64,000 bases of DNA, from NCBI RefSeq assembly GCF_051020975.1, contig NW_027478159.1, positions 10,246,501 through 10,310,500 on the forward strand, in the 5' to 3' direction. The notes below the pieces were generated by a model, which searched no databases, was not told the DNA's origin, and saw nothing but the letters and a program-made list of their open reading frames with translations. Source of the stretch: Osmia lignaria lignaria. Taxonomy: Eukaryota; Arthropoda; Insecta; Hymenoptera; Megachilidae. Each line of letters opens with the position of its first letter. Positions within the stretch are counted from its first letter, which is position 1. The position numbers and the translations under genes were made by a program. Positions 13,018 through 27,483 of this stretch are shown piece by piece.

Positions 13018-16000
13018 TTGCAGATTTATCTCAAGGGAAGGGGTCTGACGGACATATTTCGAGATATTTCTTCTTCTTGTTGTTCTTCTTCTGCACAGCT
13101 AAGCTGGAAGTGGCATTTGCAGCTCGCAATAGTGCAGAGTTATCTCAAAGAAAGGGGCCACGGTGTTTCTGTATCTCTATTATGTTGGTGCGGCGTCGGA
13201 ACTTTTAAATATCTTGATATATCTCGAGAACTACGCATCTGATCAAATAATATCATAGAACATAAAAAGTAGGAAACTTAATTCTCTACAAATAAGGTCT
13301 CTTAACATTTTGCCATAGCTCGCTTCGTTTCCGAGATATTTGCAGATTTATCTCAAGGGAAGGGGCTTGACGGACATATTTCGAGATATTTCTTCTTCTT
13401 GTTGGTCTTCTTCTGCACAGCTAAGCTGGAAGTGGCATTTGCAGCTCGCAATAGTGCAGAGTTATCTCAAAGAAAGGGGCCACGGTGTTTCTGTATCTCT
13501 ATTATGTTGGTGCGGCTTCGGATCTTTTAAATATCTTGATATATCTCGAGAACTACGCATCTGATCAAAAAATATCATAGAACATAAAAAGTAGAAAACT
13601 TAATTGTCTACAAAAAAGGTCTCTCAACATTTTGCCATAGCTCGGTTCGTTTCCGAGATATATGCAGATTTATCTCAAGGGAATGGGCTTGACGGACATA
13701 TTTCGAGATATTTCTTCTTCTTGTTGTTCTTCTTCTGCACAGCTAAACTGGAAGTGGCATTTCCAGCTCGCAATAGTGCAGAGTTATCTCAAAGAATGGG
13801 GCCACGGTGTTTCTGTATCTCTATTATGTTGGTGCGGCTTCGGAACTTTTAAATATCTTGATATATCTCGAGAACTACGCATCTGATCAAAAAATATCAT
13901 AGAACATAAATTGTAGGAAACATAATTCTCTACAAAAAACGTCTCTCAACATTTTGCCATAGCTCGCTTCGTTTCCGAGATATTTGCAGATTTATCTCAA
14001 GGGAAGGGGTCTGACGGACATATTTCGAGATATTTCTTCTTCTTGTTGTTCTTCTTCTGCACAGCTAAGCTGGAAGTGGCATTTGCAGCTCGCAATAGTG
14101 CAGAGTTATCTCAAAGAAAGGGGCCACGGTGTTTCTGTATCTCTATTATGTTGGTGCGGCGTCGGAACTTTTAAATATCTTGATATATCTCGAGAACTAC
14201 GCATCTGATCAAATAATATCATAGAACATAAAAAGTAGGAAACTTAATTCTCTACAAATAAGGTCTCTTAACATTTTGCCATAGCTCGCTTCGTTTCCGA
14301 GATATTTGCAGATTTATCTCAAGGGAAGGGGCTTGACGGACATATTTCGAGATATTTCTTCTTCTTGTTGGTCTTCTTCTGCACAGCTAAGCTGGAAGTT
14401 GCATTTGCAGCTCGCAATAGTGCAGAGTTATCTCAAAGAAAGGGGCCACGGTGTTTCTGTATCTCTATTATGTTGGTGCGGCTTCGGATCTTTTAAATAT
14501 CTTGATATATCTCGAGAACTACGCATCTGATCAAAAAATATCATAGAACATAAAAAGTAGAAAACTTAATTGTCTACAAAAAAGGTCTCTCAACATTTTG
14601 CCATAGCTCGGTTCGTTTCCGAGATATATGCAGATTTATCTCAAGGGAATGGGCTTGACGGACATATTTCGAGATATTTCTTCTTCTTGTTGTTCTTCTT
14701 CTGCACAGCTAAACTGGAAGTGGCATTTCCAGCTCGCAATAGTGCAGAGTTATCTCAAAGAATGGGGCCACGGTGTTTCTGTATCTCTATTATGTTGGTG
14801 CGGCTTCGGAACTTTTAAATATCTTGATATATCTCGAGAACTACGCATCTGATCAAAAAATATCATAGAACATAAATTGTAGGAAACATAATTCTCTACA
14901 AAAAACGTCTCTCAACATTTTGCCATAGCTCGCTTCGTTTCCGAGATATTTGCAGATTTATCTCAAGGGAAGGGGTCTGACGGACATATTTCGAGATATT
15001 TCTTCTTCTTGTTGTTCTTCTTCTGCACAGCTAAGCTGGAAGTGGCATTTGCAGCTCGCAATAGTGCAGAGTTATCTCAAAGAAAGGGGCCACGGTGTTT
15101 CTGTATCTCTATTATGTTGGTGCGGCGTCGGAACTTTTAAATATCTTGATATATCTCGAGAACTACGCATCTGATCAAATAATATCATAGAACATAAAAA
15201 GTAGGAAACTTAATTCTCTACAAATAAGGTCTCTTAACATTTTGCCATAGCTCGCTTCGTTTCCGAGATATTTGCAGATTTATCTCAAGGGAAGGGGCTT
15301 GACGGACATATTTCGAGATATTTCTTCTTCTTGTTGGTCTTCTTCTGCACAGCTAAGCTGGAAGTGGCATTTGCAGCTCGCAATAGTGCAGAGTTATCTC
15401 AAAGAAAGGGGCCACGGTGTTTCTGTATCTCTATTATGTTGGTGCGGCTTCGGATCTTTTAAATATCTTGATATATCTCGAGAACTACGCATCTGATCAA
15501 AAAATATCATAGAACATAAAAAGTAGAAAACTTAATTGTCTACAAAAAAGGTCTCTCAACATTTTGCCATAGCTCGGTTCGTTTCCGAGATATATGCAGA
15601 TTTATCTCAAGGGAATGGGCTTGACGGACATATTTCGAGATATTTCTTCTTCTTGTTGTTCTTCTTCTGCACAGCTAAACTGGAAGTGGCATTTCCAGCT
15701 CGCAATAGTGCAGAGTTATCTCAAAGAATGGGGCCACGGTGTTTCTGTATCTCTATTATGTTGGTGCGGCTTCGGAACTTTTAAATATCTTGATATATCT
15801 CGAGAACTACGCATCTGATCAAAAAATATCATAGAACATAAATTGTAGGAAACATAATTCTCTACAAAAAACGTCTCTCAACATTTTGCCATAGCTCGCT
15901 TCGTTTCCGAGATATTTGCAGATTTATCTCAAGGGAAGGGGTCTGACGGACATATTTCGAGATATTTCTTCTTCTTGTTGTTCTTCTTCTGCACAGCTAA

Positions 16001-16559
16001 GCTGGAAGTGGCATTTGCAGCTCGCAATAGTGCAGAGTTATCTCAAAGAAAGGGGCCACGGTGTTTCTGTATCTCTATTATGTTGGTGCGGCGTCGGAAC
16101 TTTTAAATATCTTGATATATCTCGAGAACTACGCATCTGATCAAATAATATCATAGAACATAAAAAGTAGGAAACTTAATTCTCTACAAATAAGGTCTCT
16201 TAACATTTTGCCATAGCTCGCTTCGTTTCCGAGATATTTGCAGATTTATCTCAAGGGAAGGGGCTTGACGGACATATTTCGAGATATTTCTTCTTCTTGT
16301 TGGTCTTCTTCTGCACAGCTAAGCTGGAAGTGGCATTTGCAGCTCGCAATAGTGCAGAGTTATCTCAAAGAAAGGGGCCACGGTGTTTCTGTATCTCTAT
16401 TATGTTGGTGCGGCTTCGGAACTTTTAAATATCTCGATATATCTCGAAAACTACGCTTCTGATCAAAAAATATCATAGAACGTAAATTGTAGGAAACATA
16501 ATTCTCTACAAAAAAGGTCTCTGAACATTTTGCCATAGCTCGCTTCATTTCCGAGATAT
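13018..16559 (+). repeat. Sat1 trimeric higher-order repeat, 966-bp unit
   Basis: Three monomer types alternate with period 966 bp. Type 1 has 'gcggcgtcgg' (13018, 13984, 14950, 15916). Type 2 has 'cttgttggtcttc' (13340, 14306, 15272, 16238). Type 3 has 'gggaatgggcttgacgg' (13662, 14628, 15594). Copies are nearly identical, so this expansion is recent relative to the divergence between types. Confidence 0.88.
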
Positions 16560-19500
16560 TTGCAGATTTATCTCAAGGGAAGGGGTCTGACGGACATATT
16601 TCGAGATATTTCTTCTTCTTGTTGTTCTTCTTCTGCACAGCTAAGCTGGAAGTGGCATTTGCAGCTCGCAATAGTGCAGAGTTATCTCAAAAAAGGGGCC
16701 ACGGTGTTTCTGTATCTCTATTATGTTGGTGCGGCTTCGGAACTTTTAAATATCTTGATATATCTCGAGAACTACGCATCTGATCGAAAAATATCATAGA
16801 ACATAAAAAGTAGGAAACTTAATTCTCTACAAAAAAGGTCTCTTAACATTTTGCCATAGCTCGCTTCGTTTCCGAGATATATGCAGATTTATCTCAAGGG
16901 AAGGGGCCTGACGGACATATTTCGAGATATTTCTTCTTCTTGTTGTTCTTCTTCTGCACAGCTAAGCTGGAAGTGGCATTTCCAGCTCGCAATAGTGCAG
17001 AGTTATCTCAAAGAATGGGGCCACGGTGTTTCTGTATCTCTATTATGTTGGTGCCGCTTCGGAACTTTTAAATATCTTGATATATCTCGAGAACTACGCA
17101 TCTGATCAAAAAATATCATAGAACATAAATTGTAGGAAACATAATTCTCTACAAAAAACGTCTCTCAACATTTTGCCATAGCTCGCTTCGTTTCCGAGAT
17201 ATTTGCAGATTTATCTCAAGGGAAGGGGTCTGACGGACATATTTCGAGATATTTCTTCTTCTTGTTGTTCTTCTTCTGCACAGCTAAGCTGGAAGTGGCA
17301 TTTGCAGCTCGGAATACTGCAGAGTTATCTCAAAGAAAGAGGCCACGGTGTTTATGTATCTTTATTATGTTGTTGCGGCTTCGGAACCTTTAAATATCTC
17401 GATATATCTCGAAAACTACGCATCTGATCAAAAAATATCATAGAACCTAAATTGTAGGAAACGTAATTCTCTACAAAAAAGGTCTCTTATCATTTTGCCA
17501 TAGCTCGCTTCGTTTCCGAGATATGTGCAGATTTATCTCAAGGGAAGGGGCCTGACGGACATATTTCGAGATATTTCTTCTTCTTGTTGTTCTTCTTCTG
17601 CACAGCTAAGCTGGAAGTGGCATTTGCGGCTCGCACTAGTGCAGAGTTATCTCAAAGAAAGGGGCCACGGTGTTTCTGTATCTCTATTATGTTGGTGCGG
17701 CTTCGGAACTTTTAAATATCTTGATATATCTCGAGAACTACGCATCTGATCAAAAAATATCATAGAACATAAAAAGTAGCAAACTTAATTCCCCACAAAA
17801 AAGGTCTCTTAACATTTTGCCATAGCTCGCTTCGTTTCCGAGATATTTGCAGATTTATCTCAAGGGAAGGGGCCTGGCGGACATGTTTCGAGATATTTCT
17901 TCTTTTTGTTGTTCTTCTTCTGCACAGCTAAACTGGAAGTGGCATTTCCAGCTCGCAATAGGGCACAGTTATCTCAAAGAAAGGGGCCACGGTGTTTCTG
18001 TATCTCTATTATGTTGGTGCGGCTTCGGAACTTTTAATTATCTTGATATATCTCGAGAACTACGCATCTGATCAAAAAATATCATAGAACATAAATAGTA
18101 GGAAACTTAATTCTCTACAAAAAAGGTCTCTCAACATTTTGCCATAGCTCGCTTCGTTTCCGAGATATTTGCACATTTATCTCAAGGGAAGGGGCCTAAC
18201 GGACATATTTCGAGATATTTCTTCTTCTTGTTGTTCTTCTTCTGCACAGCTGAGCTGGAAGTGGCATTTGCGGCTCGCACTAGTGCAGAGTTATCTCAAA
18301 GAAAGGGGCCACGGTGTTTCTGTATCTCTATTATGTTGGTGCAGCTTCGGAACTTTTAAATATCTTGATATATCTTGAGAACTGCGCATCTGATCAAAAA
18401 ATATCATAGAACATAAAAAGTAGGAAACTTAATTCTCTACAAGAAAGGTCTCTCAACATTTTGCCATAGCTCGCTTCGTTTCCTAGATATTTGCAGATGT
18501 ATCTCAAGGGAAGGGGTCTGACGGACATATTTCGAGATATTTCTTCTTCTTGTTTTTCTTCTTCTGCACAGCTAAACTGGAAGTGGCATTTCCAGCTCGC
18601 AGTAGTGCAGAGTTATCTCAAAGAAAGGGGCCACGGTGTTTCTGTATCTCTATTATGTTGGTGCGGCTTCGGAACTTTTAAATATCTTGATATATCCCGA
18701 GAACTACGCATCTGATCAAAAAATATCATAGAAGATAAAAAGTAGGAAACTTAATTCTCTACAAAAAAGGTCTCTTAACATTTTGCCATAGCTCGCTTCG
18801 TTTCCGAGATATTTGCAGATTTATCTCAAGGGAAGGGGTCTGACGGACATATTTCGAGATATTTCTTCTTCTTGTTGGTCTTCTTCTGCACAGCTAAGCT
18901 GGAAGTGGCATTTGCAGCTCGCAATAGTGCAGAGTTATCTCAAAGAAAGGGGCCACGGTGTTTCTGTATCTTTATTATGTTGGTGCGGCTTCGGATCTTT
19001 TAAATATCTTGATATATCTCGAGAACTACGCATCTGATCAAAAAATATCATAGAACATAAAAAGTAGAAAACTTAATTGTCTACAAAAAAGGTCTCTCAA
19101 CATTTTGCCATAGCTCGGTTCGTTTCCGAGATATATGCAGATTTATCTCAAGGGAATGGGCTTGACGGACATATTTCGAGATATTTCTTCTTCTTGTTGT
19201 TCTTCTTCTGCACAGCTAAACTGGAAGTGGCATTTCCAGCTCGCAATAGTGCAGAGTTATCTCAAAGAATGGGGCCACGGTGTTTCTGTATCTCTATTAT
19301 GTTGGTGCGGCTTCGGAACTTTTAAATATCTTGATATATCTCGAGAACTACGCATCTGATCAAAAAATATCATAGAACATAAATTGTAGGAAACATAATT
19401 CTCTACAAAAAACGTCTCTCAACATTTTGCCATAGCTCGCTTCGTTTCCGAGATATTTGCAGATTTATCTCAAGGGAAGGGGTCTGACGGACATATTTCG

Positions 19501-22500
19501 AGATATTTCTTCTTCTTGTTGTTCTTCTTCTGCACAGCTAAGCTGGAAGTGGCATTTGCAGCTCGCAATAGTGCAGAGTTATCTCAAAGAAAGGGGCCAC
19601 GGTGTTTCTGTATCTCTATTATGTTGGTGCGGCGTCGGAACTTTTAAATATCTTGATATATCTCGAGAACTACGCATCTGATCAAATAATATCATAGAAC
19701 ATAAAAAGTAGGAAACTTAATTCTCTACAAATAAGGTCTCTTAACATTTTGCCATAGCTCGCTTCGTTTCCGAGATATTTGCAGATTTATCTCAAGGGAA
19801 GGGGCTTGACGGACATATTTCGAGATATTTCTTCTTCTTGTTGGTCTTCTTCTGCACAGCTAAGCTGGAAGTGGCATTTGCAGCTCGCAATAGTGCAGAG
19901 TTATCTCAAAGAAAGGGGCCACGGTGTTTCTGTATCTCTATTATGTTGGTGCGGCTTCGGATCTTTTAAATATCTTGATATATCTCGAGAACTACGCATC
20001 TGATCAAAAAATATCATAGAACATAAAAAGTAGAAAACTTAATTGTCTACAAAAAAGGTCTCTCAACATTTTGCCATAGCTCGGTTCGTTTCCGAGATAT
20101 ATGCAGATTTATCTCAAGGGAATGGGCTTGACGGACATATTTCGAGATATTTCTTCTTCTTGTTGTTCTTCTTCTGCACAGCTAAACTGGAAGTGGCATT
20201 TCCAGCTCGCAATAGTGCAGAGTTATCTCAAAGAATGGGGCCACGGTGTTTCTGTATCTCTATTATGTTGGTGCGGCTTCGGAACTTTTAAATATCTTGA
20301 TATATCTCGAGAACTACGCATCTGATCAAAAAATATCATAGAACATAAATTGTAGGAAACATAATTCTCTACAAAAAACGTCTCTCAACATTTTGCCATA
20401 GCTCGCTTCGTTTCCGAGATATTTGCAGATTTATCTCAAGGGAAGGGGTCTGACGGACATATTTCGAGATATTTCTTCTTCTTGTTGTTCTTCTTCTGCA
20501 CAGCTAAGCTGGAAGTGGCATTTGCAGCTCGCAATAGTGCAGAGTTATCTCAAAGAAAGGGGCCACGGTGTTTCTGTATCTCTATTATGTTGGTGCGGCG
20601 TCGGAACTTTTAAATATCTTGATATATCTCGAGAACTACGCATCTGATCAAATAATATCATAGAACATAAAAAGTAGGAAACTTAATTCTCTACAAATAA
20701 GGTCTCTTAACATTTTGCCATAGCTCGCTTCGTTTCCGAGATATTTGCAGATTTATCTCAAGGGAAGGGGCTTGACGGACATATTTCGAGATATTTCTTC
20801 TTCTTGTTGGTCTTCTTCTGCACAGCTAAGCTGGAAGTGGCATTTGCAGCTCGCAATAGTGCAGAGTTATCTCAAAGAAAGGGGCCACGGTGTTTCTGTA
20901 TCTCTATTATGTTGGTGCGGCTTCGGAACTTTTAAATATCTCGATATATCTCGAAAACTACGCTTCTGATCAAAAAATATCATAGAACGTAAATTGTAGG
21001 AAACATAATTCTCTACAAAAAAGGTCTCTGAACATTTTGCCATAGCTCGCTTCGTTTCCGAGATATTTGCAGATTTATCTCAAGGGAAGGGGTCTGACGG
21101 ACATATTTCGAGATATTTCTTCTTCTTGTTGTTCTTCTTCTGCACAGCTAAGCTGGAAGTGGCATTTGCAGCTCGCAATAGTGCAGAGTTATCTCAAAAA
21201 AGGGGCCACGGTGTTTCTGTATCTCTATTATGTTGGTGCGGCTTCGGAACTTTTAAATATCTTGATATATCTCGAGAACTACGCATCTGATCGAAAAATA
21301 TCATAGAACATAAAAAGTAGGAAACTTAATTCTCTACAAAAAAGGTCTCTTAACATTTTGCCATAGCTCGCTTCGTTTCCGAGATATATGCAGATTTATC
21401 TCAAGGGAAGGGGCCTGACGGACATATTTCGAGATATTTCTTCTTCTTGTTGTTCTTCTTCTGCACAGCTAAGCTGGAAGTGGCATTTCCAGCTCGCAAT
21501 AGTGCAGAGTTATCTCAAAGAATGGGGCCACGGTGTTTCTGTATCTCTATTATGTTGGTGCCGCTTCGGAACTTTTAAATATCTTGATATATCTCGAGAA
21601 CTACGCATCTGATCAAAAAATATCATAGAACATAAATTGTAGGAAACATAATTCTCTACAAAAAACGTCTCTCAACATTTTGCCATAGCTCGCTTCGTTT
21701 CCGAGATATTTGCAGATTTATCTCAAGGGAAGGGGTCTGACGGACATATTTCGAGATATTTCTTCTTCTTGTTGTTCTTCTTCTGCACAGCTAAGCTGGA
21801 AGTGGCATTTGCAGCTCGGAATACTGCAGAGTTATCTCAAAGAAAGAGGCCACGGTGTTTATGTATCTTTATTATGTTGTTGCGGCTTCGGAACCTTTAA
21901 ATATCTCGATATATCTCGAAAACTACGCATCTGATCAAAAAATATCATAGAACCTAAATTGTAGGAAACGTAATTCTCTACAAAAAAGGTCTCTTATCAT
22001 TTTGCCATAGCTCGCTTCGTTTCCGAGATATGTGCAGATTTATCTCAAGGGAAGGGGCCTGACGGACATATTTCGAGATATTTCTTCTTCTTGTTGTTCT
22101 TCTTCTGCACAGCTAAGCTGGAAGTGGCATTTGCGGCTCGCACTAGTGCAGAGTTATCTCAAAGAAAGGGGCCACGGTGTTTCTGTATCTCTATTATGTT
22201 GGTGCGGCTTCGGAACTTTTAAATATCTTGATATATCTCGAGAACTACGCATCTGATCAAAAAATATCATAGAACATAAAAAGTAGCAAACTTAATTCTC
22301 CACAAAAAAGGTCTCTTAACATTTTGCCATAGCTCGCTTCGTTTCCGAGATATTTGCAGATTTATCTCAAGGGAAGGGGCCTGGCGGACATGTTTCGAGA
22401 TATTTCTTCTTTTTGTTGTTCTTCTTCTGCACAGCTAAACTGGAAGTGGCATTTCCAGCTCGCAATAGGGCACAGTTATCTCAAAGAAAGGGGCCACGGT

Positions 22501-23319
22501 GTTTCTGTATCTCTATTATGTTGGTGCGGCTTCGGAACTTTTAATTATCTTGATATATCTCGAGAACTACGCATCTGATCAAAAAATATCATAGAACATA
22601 AATAGTAGGAAACTTAATTCTCTACAAAAAAGGTCTCTCAACATTTTGCCATAGCTCGCTTCGTTTCCGAGATATTTGCACATTTATCTCAAGGGAAGGG
22701 GCCTAACGGACATATTTCGAGATATTTCTTCTTCTTGTTGTTCTTCTTCTGCACAGCTGAGCTGGAAGTGGCATTTGCGGCTCGCACTAGTGCAGAGTTA
22801 TCTCAAAGAAAGGGGCCACGGTGTTTCTGTATCTCTATTATGTTGGTGCAGCTTCGGAACTTTTAAATATCTTGATATATCTTGAGAACTACGCATCTGA
22901 TCAAAAAATATCATAGAACATAAAAAGTAGGAAACTTAATTCTCTACAAGAAAGGTCTCTCAACATTTTGCCATAGCTCGCTTCGTTTCCTAGATATTTG
23001 CAGATGTATCTCAAGGGAAGGGGTCTGACGGACATATTTCGAGATATTTCTTCTTCTTGTTGTTCTTCTTCTGCACAGCTAAACTGGAAGTGGCATTTCC
23101 AGCTCGCAGTAGTGCAGAGTTATCTCAAAGAAAGGGGCCACGGTGTTTCTGTATCTCTATTATGTTGGTGCGGCTTCGGAACTTTTAAATATCTTGATAT
23201 ATCCCGAGAACTACGCATCTGATCAAAAAATATCATAGAAGATAAAAAGTAGGAAACTTAATTCTCTACAAAAAAGGTCTCTTAACATTTTGCCATAGCT
23301 CGCTTCGTTTCCGAGATAT
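14306..23319 (+). repeat. Sat1 14-monomer tandem duplication, 4,507 bp x 2
   Basis: The segment 14,306-18,812 is followed directly by a near-copy at 18,813-23,319. The offset is 4,507 bp, which is 14 x 322 minus the 1-bp deletion carried by one monomer. The order of variant monomers is the same in both copies, for example the 1-bp-deleted monomers at 16,560 and 21,067, the 'ttatgttgttgcggc' monomers at 17,203 and 21,710, and the 'gcagatgtatctc' monomers at 18,491 and 22,998. The 966-bp trimers are nested inside each copy. Confidence 0.87.
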
Positions 23320-26300
23320 TTGCAGATTTATCTCAAGGGAAGGGGTCTGACGGACATATTTCGAGATATTTCTTCTTCTTGTTGTTCTTCTTCTGCACAG
23401 CTAAGCTCGAAGTGGCATTTGCAGCTCGCAATAGTGCAGAGTTATCTCAAAGAAAGGGGCCACGGTGTTTCTGTATCTCTATTATGTTGGTGCGGCTTCG
23501 GAACTTTTAAATATCTTGATATATCTTGAGAACTACGCATCTGATCAAAAAATATCATAGAACATAAAAAGTAGGAAACTTAATTCTCTACAAAAAAGGT
23601 CTCTTAACATTTTGCCATAGCTCGCTTCGTTTCCTAGATATTTGCAGATGTATCTCAAGGGAAGGGGTCTGACGGACATATTTCGAGATATTTCTTCTTC
23701 TTGCTGTTCTTCTTCTGCACAGCTAAACTGGAAGTGGCATTTCCAGCTCGCAATAGTGCAGAGTTATCTCAAAGAAAGGGGCCACGGTGTTTCTGTATCT
23801 CTATTATGTTGGTGCGGCTTCGGAACTTTTAAACATCTTGATATATCTCGAGAACTACGCATCTGATCAAAAAATATCATAGAAGGTAAAAAGGAGGAAA
23901 CTTAATTCTCTACAAAAAAGGTCTCTTAACATTTTGCCATAGCTCGCTTCGTTTCCGAGATATTTGCAGATTTATCTCAAGGGAAGGGGTCTGACGGACA
24001 TATTTCGAGATATTTCTTCTTCTTGTTGTTCTTCTTCTGCACAGCTAAACTGGAAGTGGCATTTCCAGCTCGCAGTAGTGCAGAGTTATCTCAAAGAAAG
24101 GGGCCACGGTGTTTCTGTATCTCTATTATGTTGGTGCGGCTTCGGAACTTTTAAATATCTTGATATATCCCGAGAACTACGCATCTGATCAAAAAATATC
24201 ATAGAAGATAAAAAGTAGGAAACTTAATTCTCTACAAAAAAGGTCTCTTAAGATTTTGCCATAGCTCGCTTCGTTTCCGAGATATTTGCAGATTTATCTC
24301 AAGGGAAGGGGTCTGACGGACATATTTCGAGATATTTCTTCTTCTTGTTGTTCTTCTTCTGCACAGCTAAGCTCGAAGTGGCATTTGCAGCTCGCAATAG
24401 TGCAGAGTTATCTCAAAGAAAGGGGCCACGGTGTTTCTGTATCTCTATTATGTTGGTGCGGCTTCGGAACTTTTAAATATCTTGATATATCTTGAGAACT
24501 ACGCATCTGATCAAAAAATATCATAGAACATAAAAAGTAGGAAACTTAATTCTCTACAAAAAAGGTCTCTTAACATTTTGCCATAGCTCGCTTCGTTTCC
24601 TAGATATTTGCAGATGTATCTCAAGGGAAGGGGTCTGACGGACATATTTCGAGATATTTCTTCTTCTTGCTGTTCTTCTTCTGCACAGCTAAACTGGAAG
24701 TGGCATTTCCAGCTCGCAATAGTGCAGAGTTATCTCAAAGAAAGGGGCCACGGTGTTTCTGTATCTCTATTATGTTGGTGCGGCTTCGGAACTTTTAAAC
24801 ATCTTGATATATCTCGAGAACTACGCATCTGATCAAAAAATATCATAGAAGGTAAAAAGGAGGAAACTTAATTCTCTACAAAAAAGGTCTCTTAACATTT
24901 TGCCATAGCTCGCTTCGTTTCCGAGATATTTGCAGATTTATCTCAAGGGAAGGGGTCTGACGGACATATTTCGAGATATTTCTTCTTCTTGTTGTTCTTC
25001 TTCTGCACAGCTAAACTGGAAGTGGCATTTCCAGCTCGCAGTAGTGCAGAGTTATCTCAAAGAAAGGGGCCACGGTGTTTCTGTATCTCTATTATGTTGG
25101 TGCGGCTTCGGAACTTTTAAATATCTTGATATATCCCGAGAACTACGCATCTGATCAAAAAATATCATAGAAGATAAAAAGTAGGAAACTTAATTCTCTA
25201 CAAAAAAGGTCTCTTAAGATTTTGCCATAGCTCGCTTCGTTTCCGAGATATTTGCAGATTTATCTCAAGGGAAGGGGTCTGACGGACATATTTCGAGATA
25301 TTTCTTCTTCTTGTTGTTCTTCTTCTGCACAGCTAAGCTCGAAGTGGCATTTGCAGCTCGCAATAGTGCAGAGTTATCTCAAAGAAAGGGGCCACGGTGT
25401 TTCTGTATCTCTATTATGTTGGTGCGGCTTCGGAACTTTTAAATATCTTGATATATCTTGAGAACTACGCATCTGATCAAAAAATATCATAGAACATAAA
25501 AAGTAGGAAACTTAATTCTCTACAAAAAAGGTCTCTTAACATTTTGCCATAGCTCGCTTCGTTTCCTAGATATTTGCAGATGTATCTCAAGGGAAGGGGT
25601 CTGACGGACATATTTCGAGATATTTCTTCTTCTTGCTGTTCTTCTTCTGCACAGCTAAACTGGAAGTGGCATTTCCAGCTCGCAATAGTGCAGAGTTATC
25701 TCAAAGAAAGGGGCCACGGTGTTTCTGTATCTCTATTATGTTGGTGCGGCTTCGGAACTTTTAAACATCTTGATATATCTCGAGAACTACGCATCTGATC
25801 AAAAAATATCATAGAAGGTAAAAAGGAGGAAACTTAATTCTCTACAAAAAAGGTCTCTTAACATTTTGCCATAGCTCGCTTCGTTTCCGAGATATTTGCA
25901 GATTTATCTCAAGGGAAGGGGTCTGACGGACATATTTCGAGATATTTCTTCTTCTTGTTGTTCTTCTTCTGCACAGCTAAACTGGAAGTGGCATTTCCAG
26001 CTCGCAGTAGTGCAGAGTTATCTCAAAGAAAGGGGCCACGGTGTTTCTGTATCTCTATTATGTTGGTGCGGCTTCGGAACTTTTAAATATCTTGATATAT
26101 CCCGAGAACTACGCATCTGATCAAAAAATATCATAGAAGATAAAAAGTAGGAAACTTAATTCTCTACAAAAAAGGTCTCTTAAGATTTTGCCATAGCTCG
26201 CTTCGTTTCCGAGATATTTGCAGATTTATCTCAAGGGAAGGGGTCTGACGGACATATTTCGAGATATTTCTTCTTCTTGTTGTTCTTCTTCTGCACAGCT

Positions 26301-27183
26301 AAGCTCGAAGTGGCATTTGCAGCTCGCAATAGTGCAGAGTTATCTCAAAGAAAGGGGCCACGGTGTTTCTGTATCTCTATTATGTTGGTGCGGCTTCGGA
26401 ACTTTTAAATATCTTGATATATCTTGAGAACTACGCATCTGATCAAAAAATATCATAGAACATAAAAAGTAGGAAACTTAATTCTCTACAAAAAAGGTCT
26501 CTTAACATTTTGCCATAGCTCGCTTCGTTTCCTAGATATTTGCAGATGTATCTCAAGGGAAGGGGTCTGACGGACATATTTCGAGATATTTCTTCTTCTT
26601 GCTGTTCTTCTTCTGCACAGCTAAACTGGAAGTGGCATTTCCAGCTCGCAATAGTGCAGAGTTATCTCAAAGAAAGGGGCCACGGTGTTTCTGTATCTCT
26701 ATTATGTTGGTGCGGCTTCGGAACTTTTAAATATCTTGATATATCTCGAGAACTACGCATCTGATCAAAAAATATCATAGAAGGTAAAAAGGAGGAAACT
26801 TAATTCTCTACAAAAAAGGTCTCTTAACATTTTGCCATAGCTCGCTTCGTTTCCGAGATATTTGCAGATTTATCTCAAGGGAAGGGGTCTGACGGACATA
26901 TTTCGAGATATTTCTTCTTCTTGTTGTTCTTCTTCTGCACAGCTAAGCTCGAAGTGGCATTTGCAGCTCGCAATAGTGCAGAGTTATCTCAAAGAAAGGG
27001 GCCACGGTGTTTCTGTATCTCTATTATGTTGGTGCGGCTGCGGAACTTTTAAGTATCTTGATATATCTTGAGAACTACGCATCTGATCAAAAAATATCAT
27101 ACAACATAAAAAGTAGGAAACTTAATTCTCTACAAAAAAGGTCTCTTAACATTTTGCCATAGCTCGCTTCGTTTCCGAGATAT
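23320..27183 (+). repeat. Sat1 second trimeric higher-order repeat, 966 bp x 4
   Basis: Three monomer types cycle at 966 bp: 'gctaagctcgaagtgg' (23320, 24286, 25252, 26218), 'gcagatgtatctc' with 'aaacatcttg' (23642, 24608, 25574; a variant at 26540), and 'cgcagtagtgcag' (23964, 24930, 25896). The type at 26,862 starts a further, incomplete cycle. These types differ from those of the trimer at 13-16.5 kb, so trimer expansion happened twice. Confidence 0.87.
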
Positions 27184-27483
27184 TTGCAGATTTATCTCAA
27201 GGGAAGGGGCCTGACGGACATATTTCGAGATATTTCTTCTTCTTGTTGTTCTTCTTCTGCACAGCTAAGCTGGAAGTGGCATTTGCAGCTCGCAATAGTG
27301 CAGAGTTATCTCAAAGAAAGGGGCCACGGTGTTTCTGTACCTCTATTATGTTGGTGCGCCTTCGGAACTTTTAAATATCTTGATATATCTCGAGAACTAC
27401 GCATCTGATCAAAAAATATCATAGAACATAAAAAGTAGGAAACTTAATTCTCTACAAAAAAGGTCTCTTAACATTTTCCCATA

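Noticed and set aside
13604..20291. 82-codon frames in a second Sat1 phase (for example 13,604-13,852, 14,570-14,818)
   Set aside because: They overlap the main repeat frame, exist only in the 'gggaatgggcttgacgg' monomers, and follow copies of one variant.
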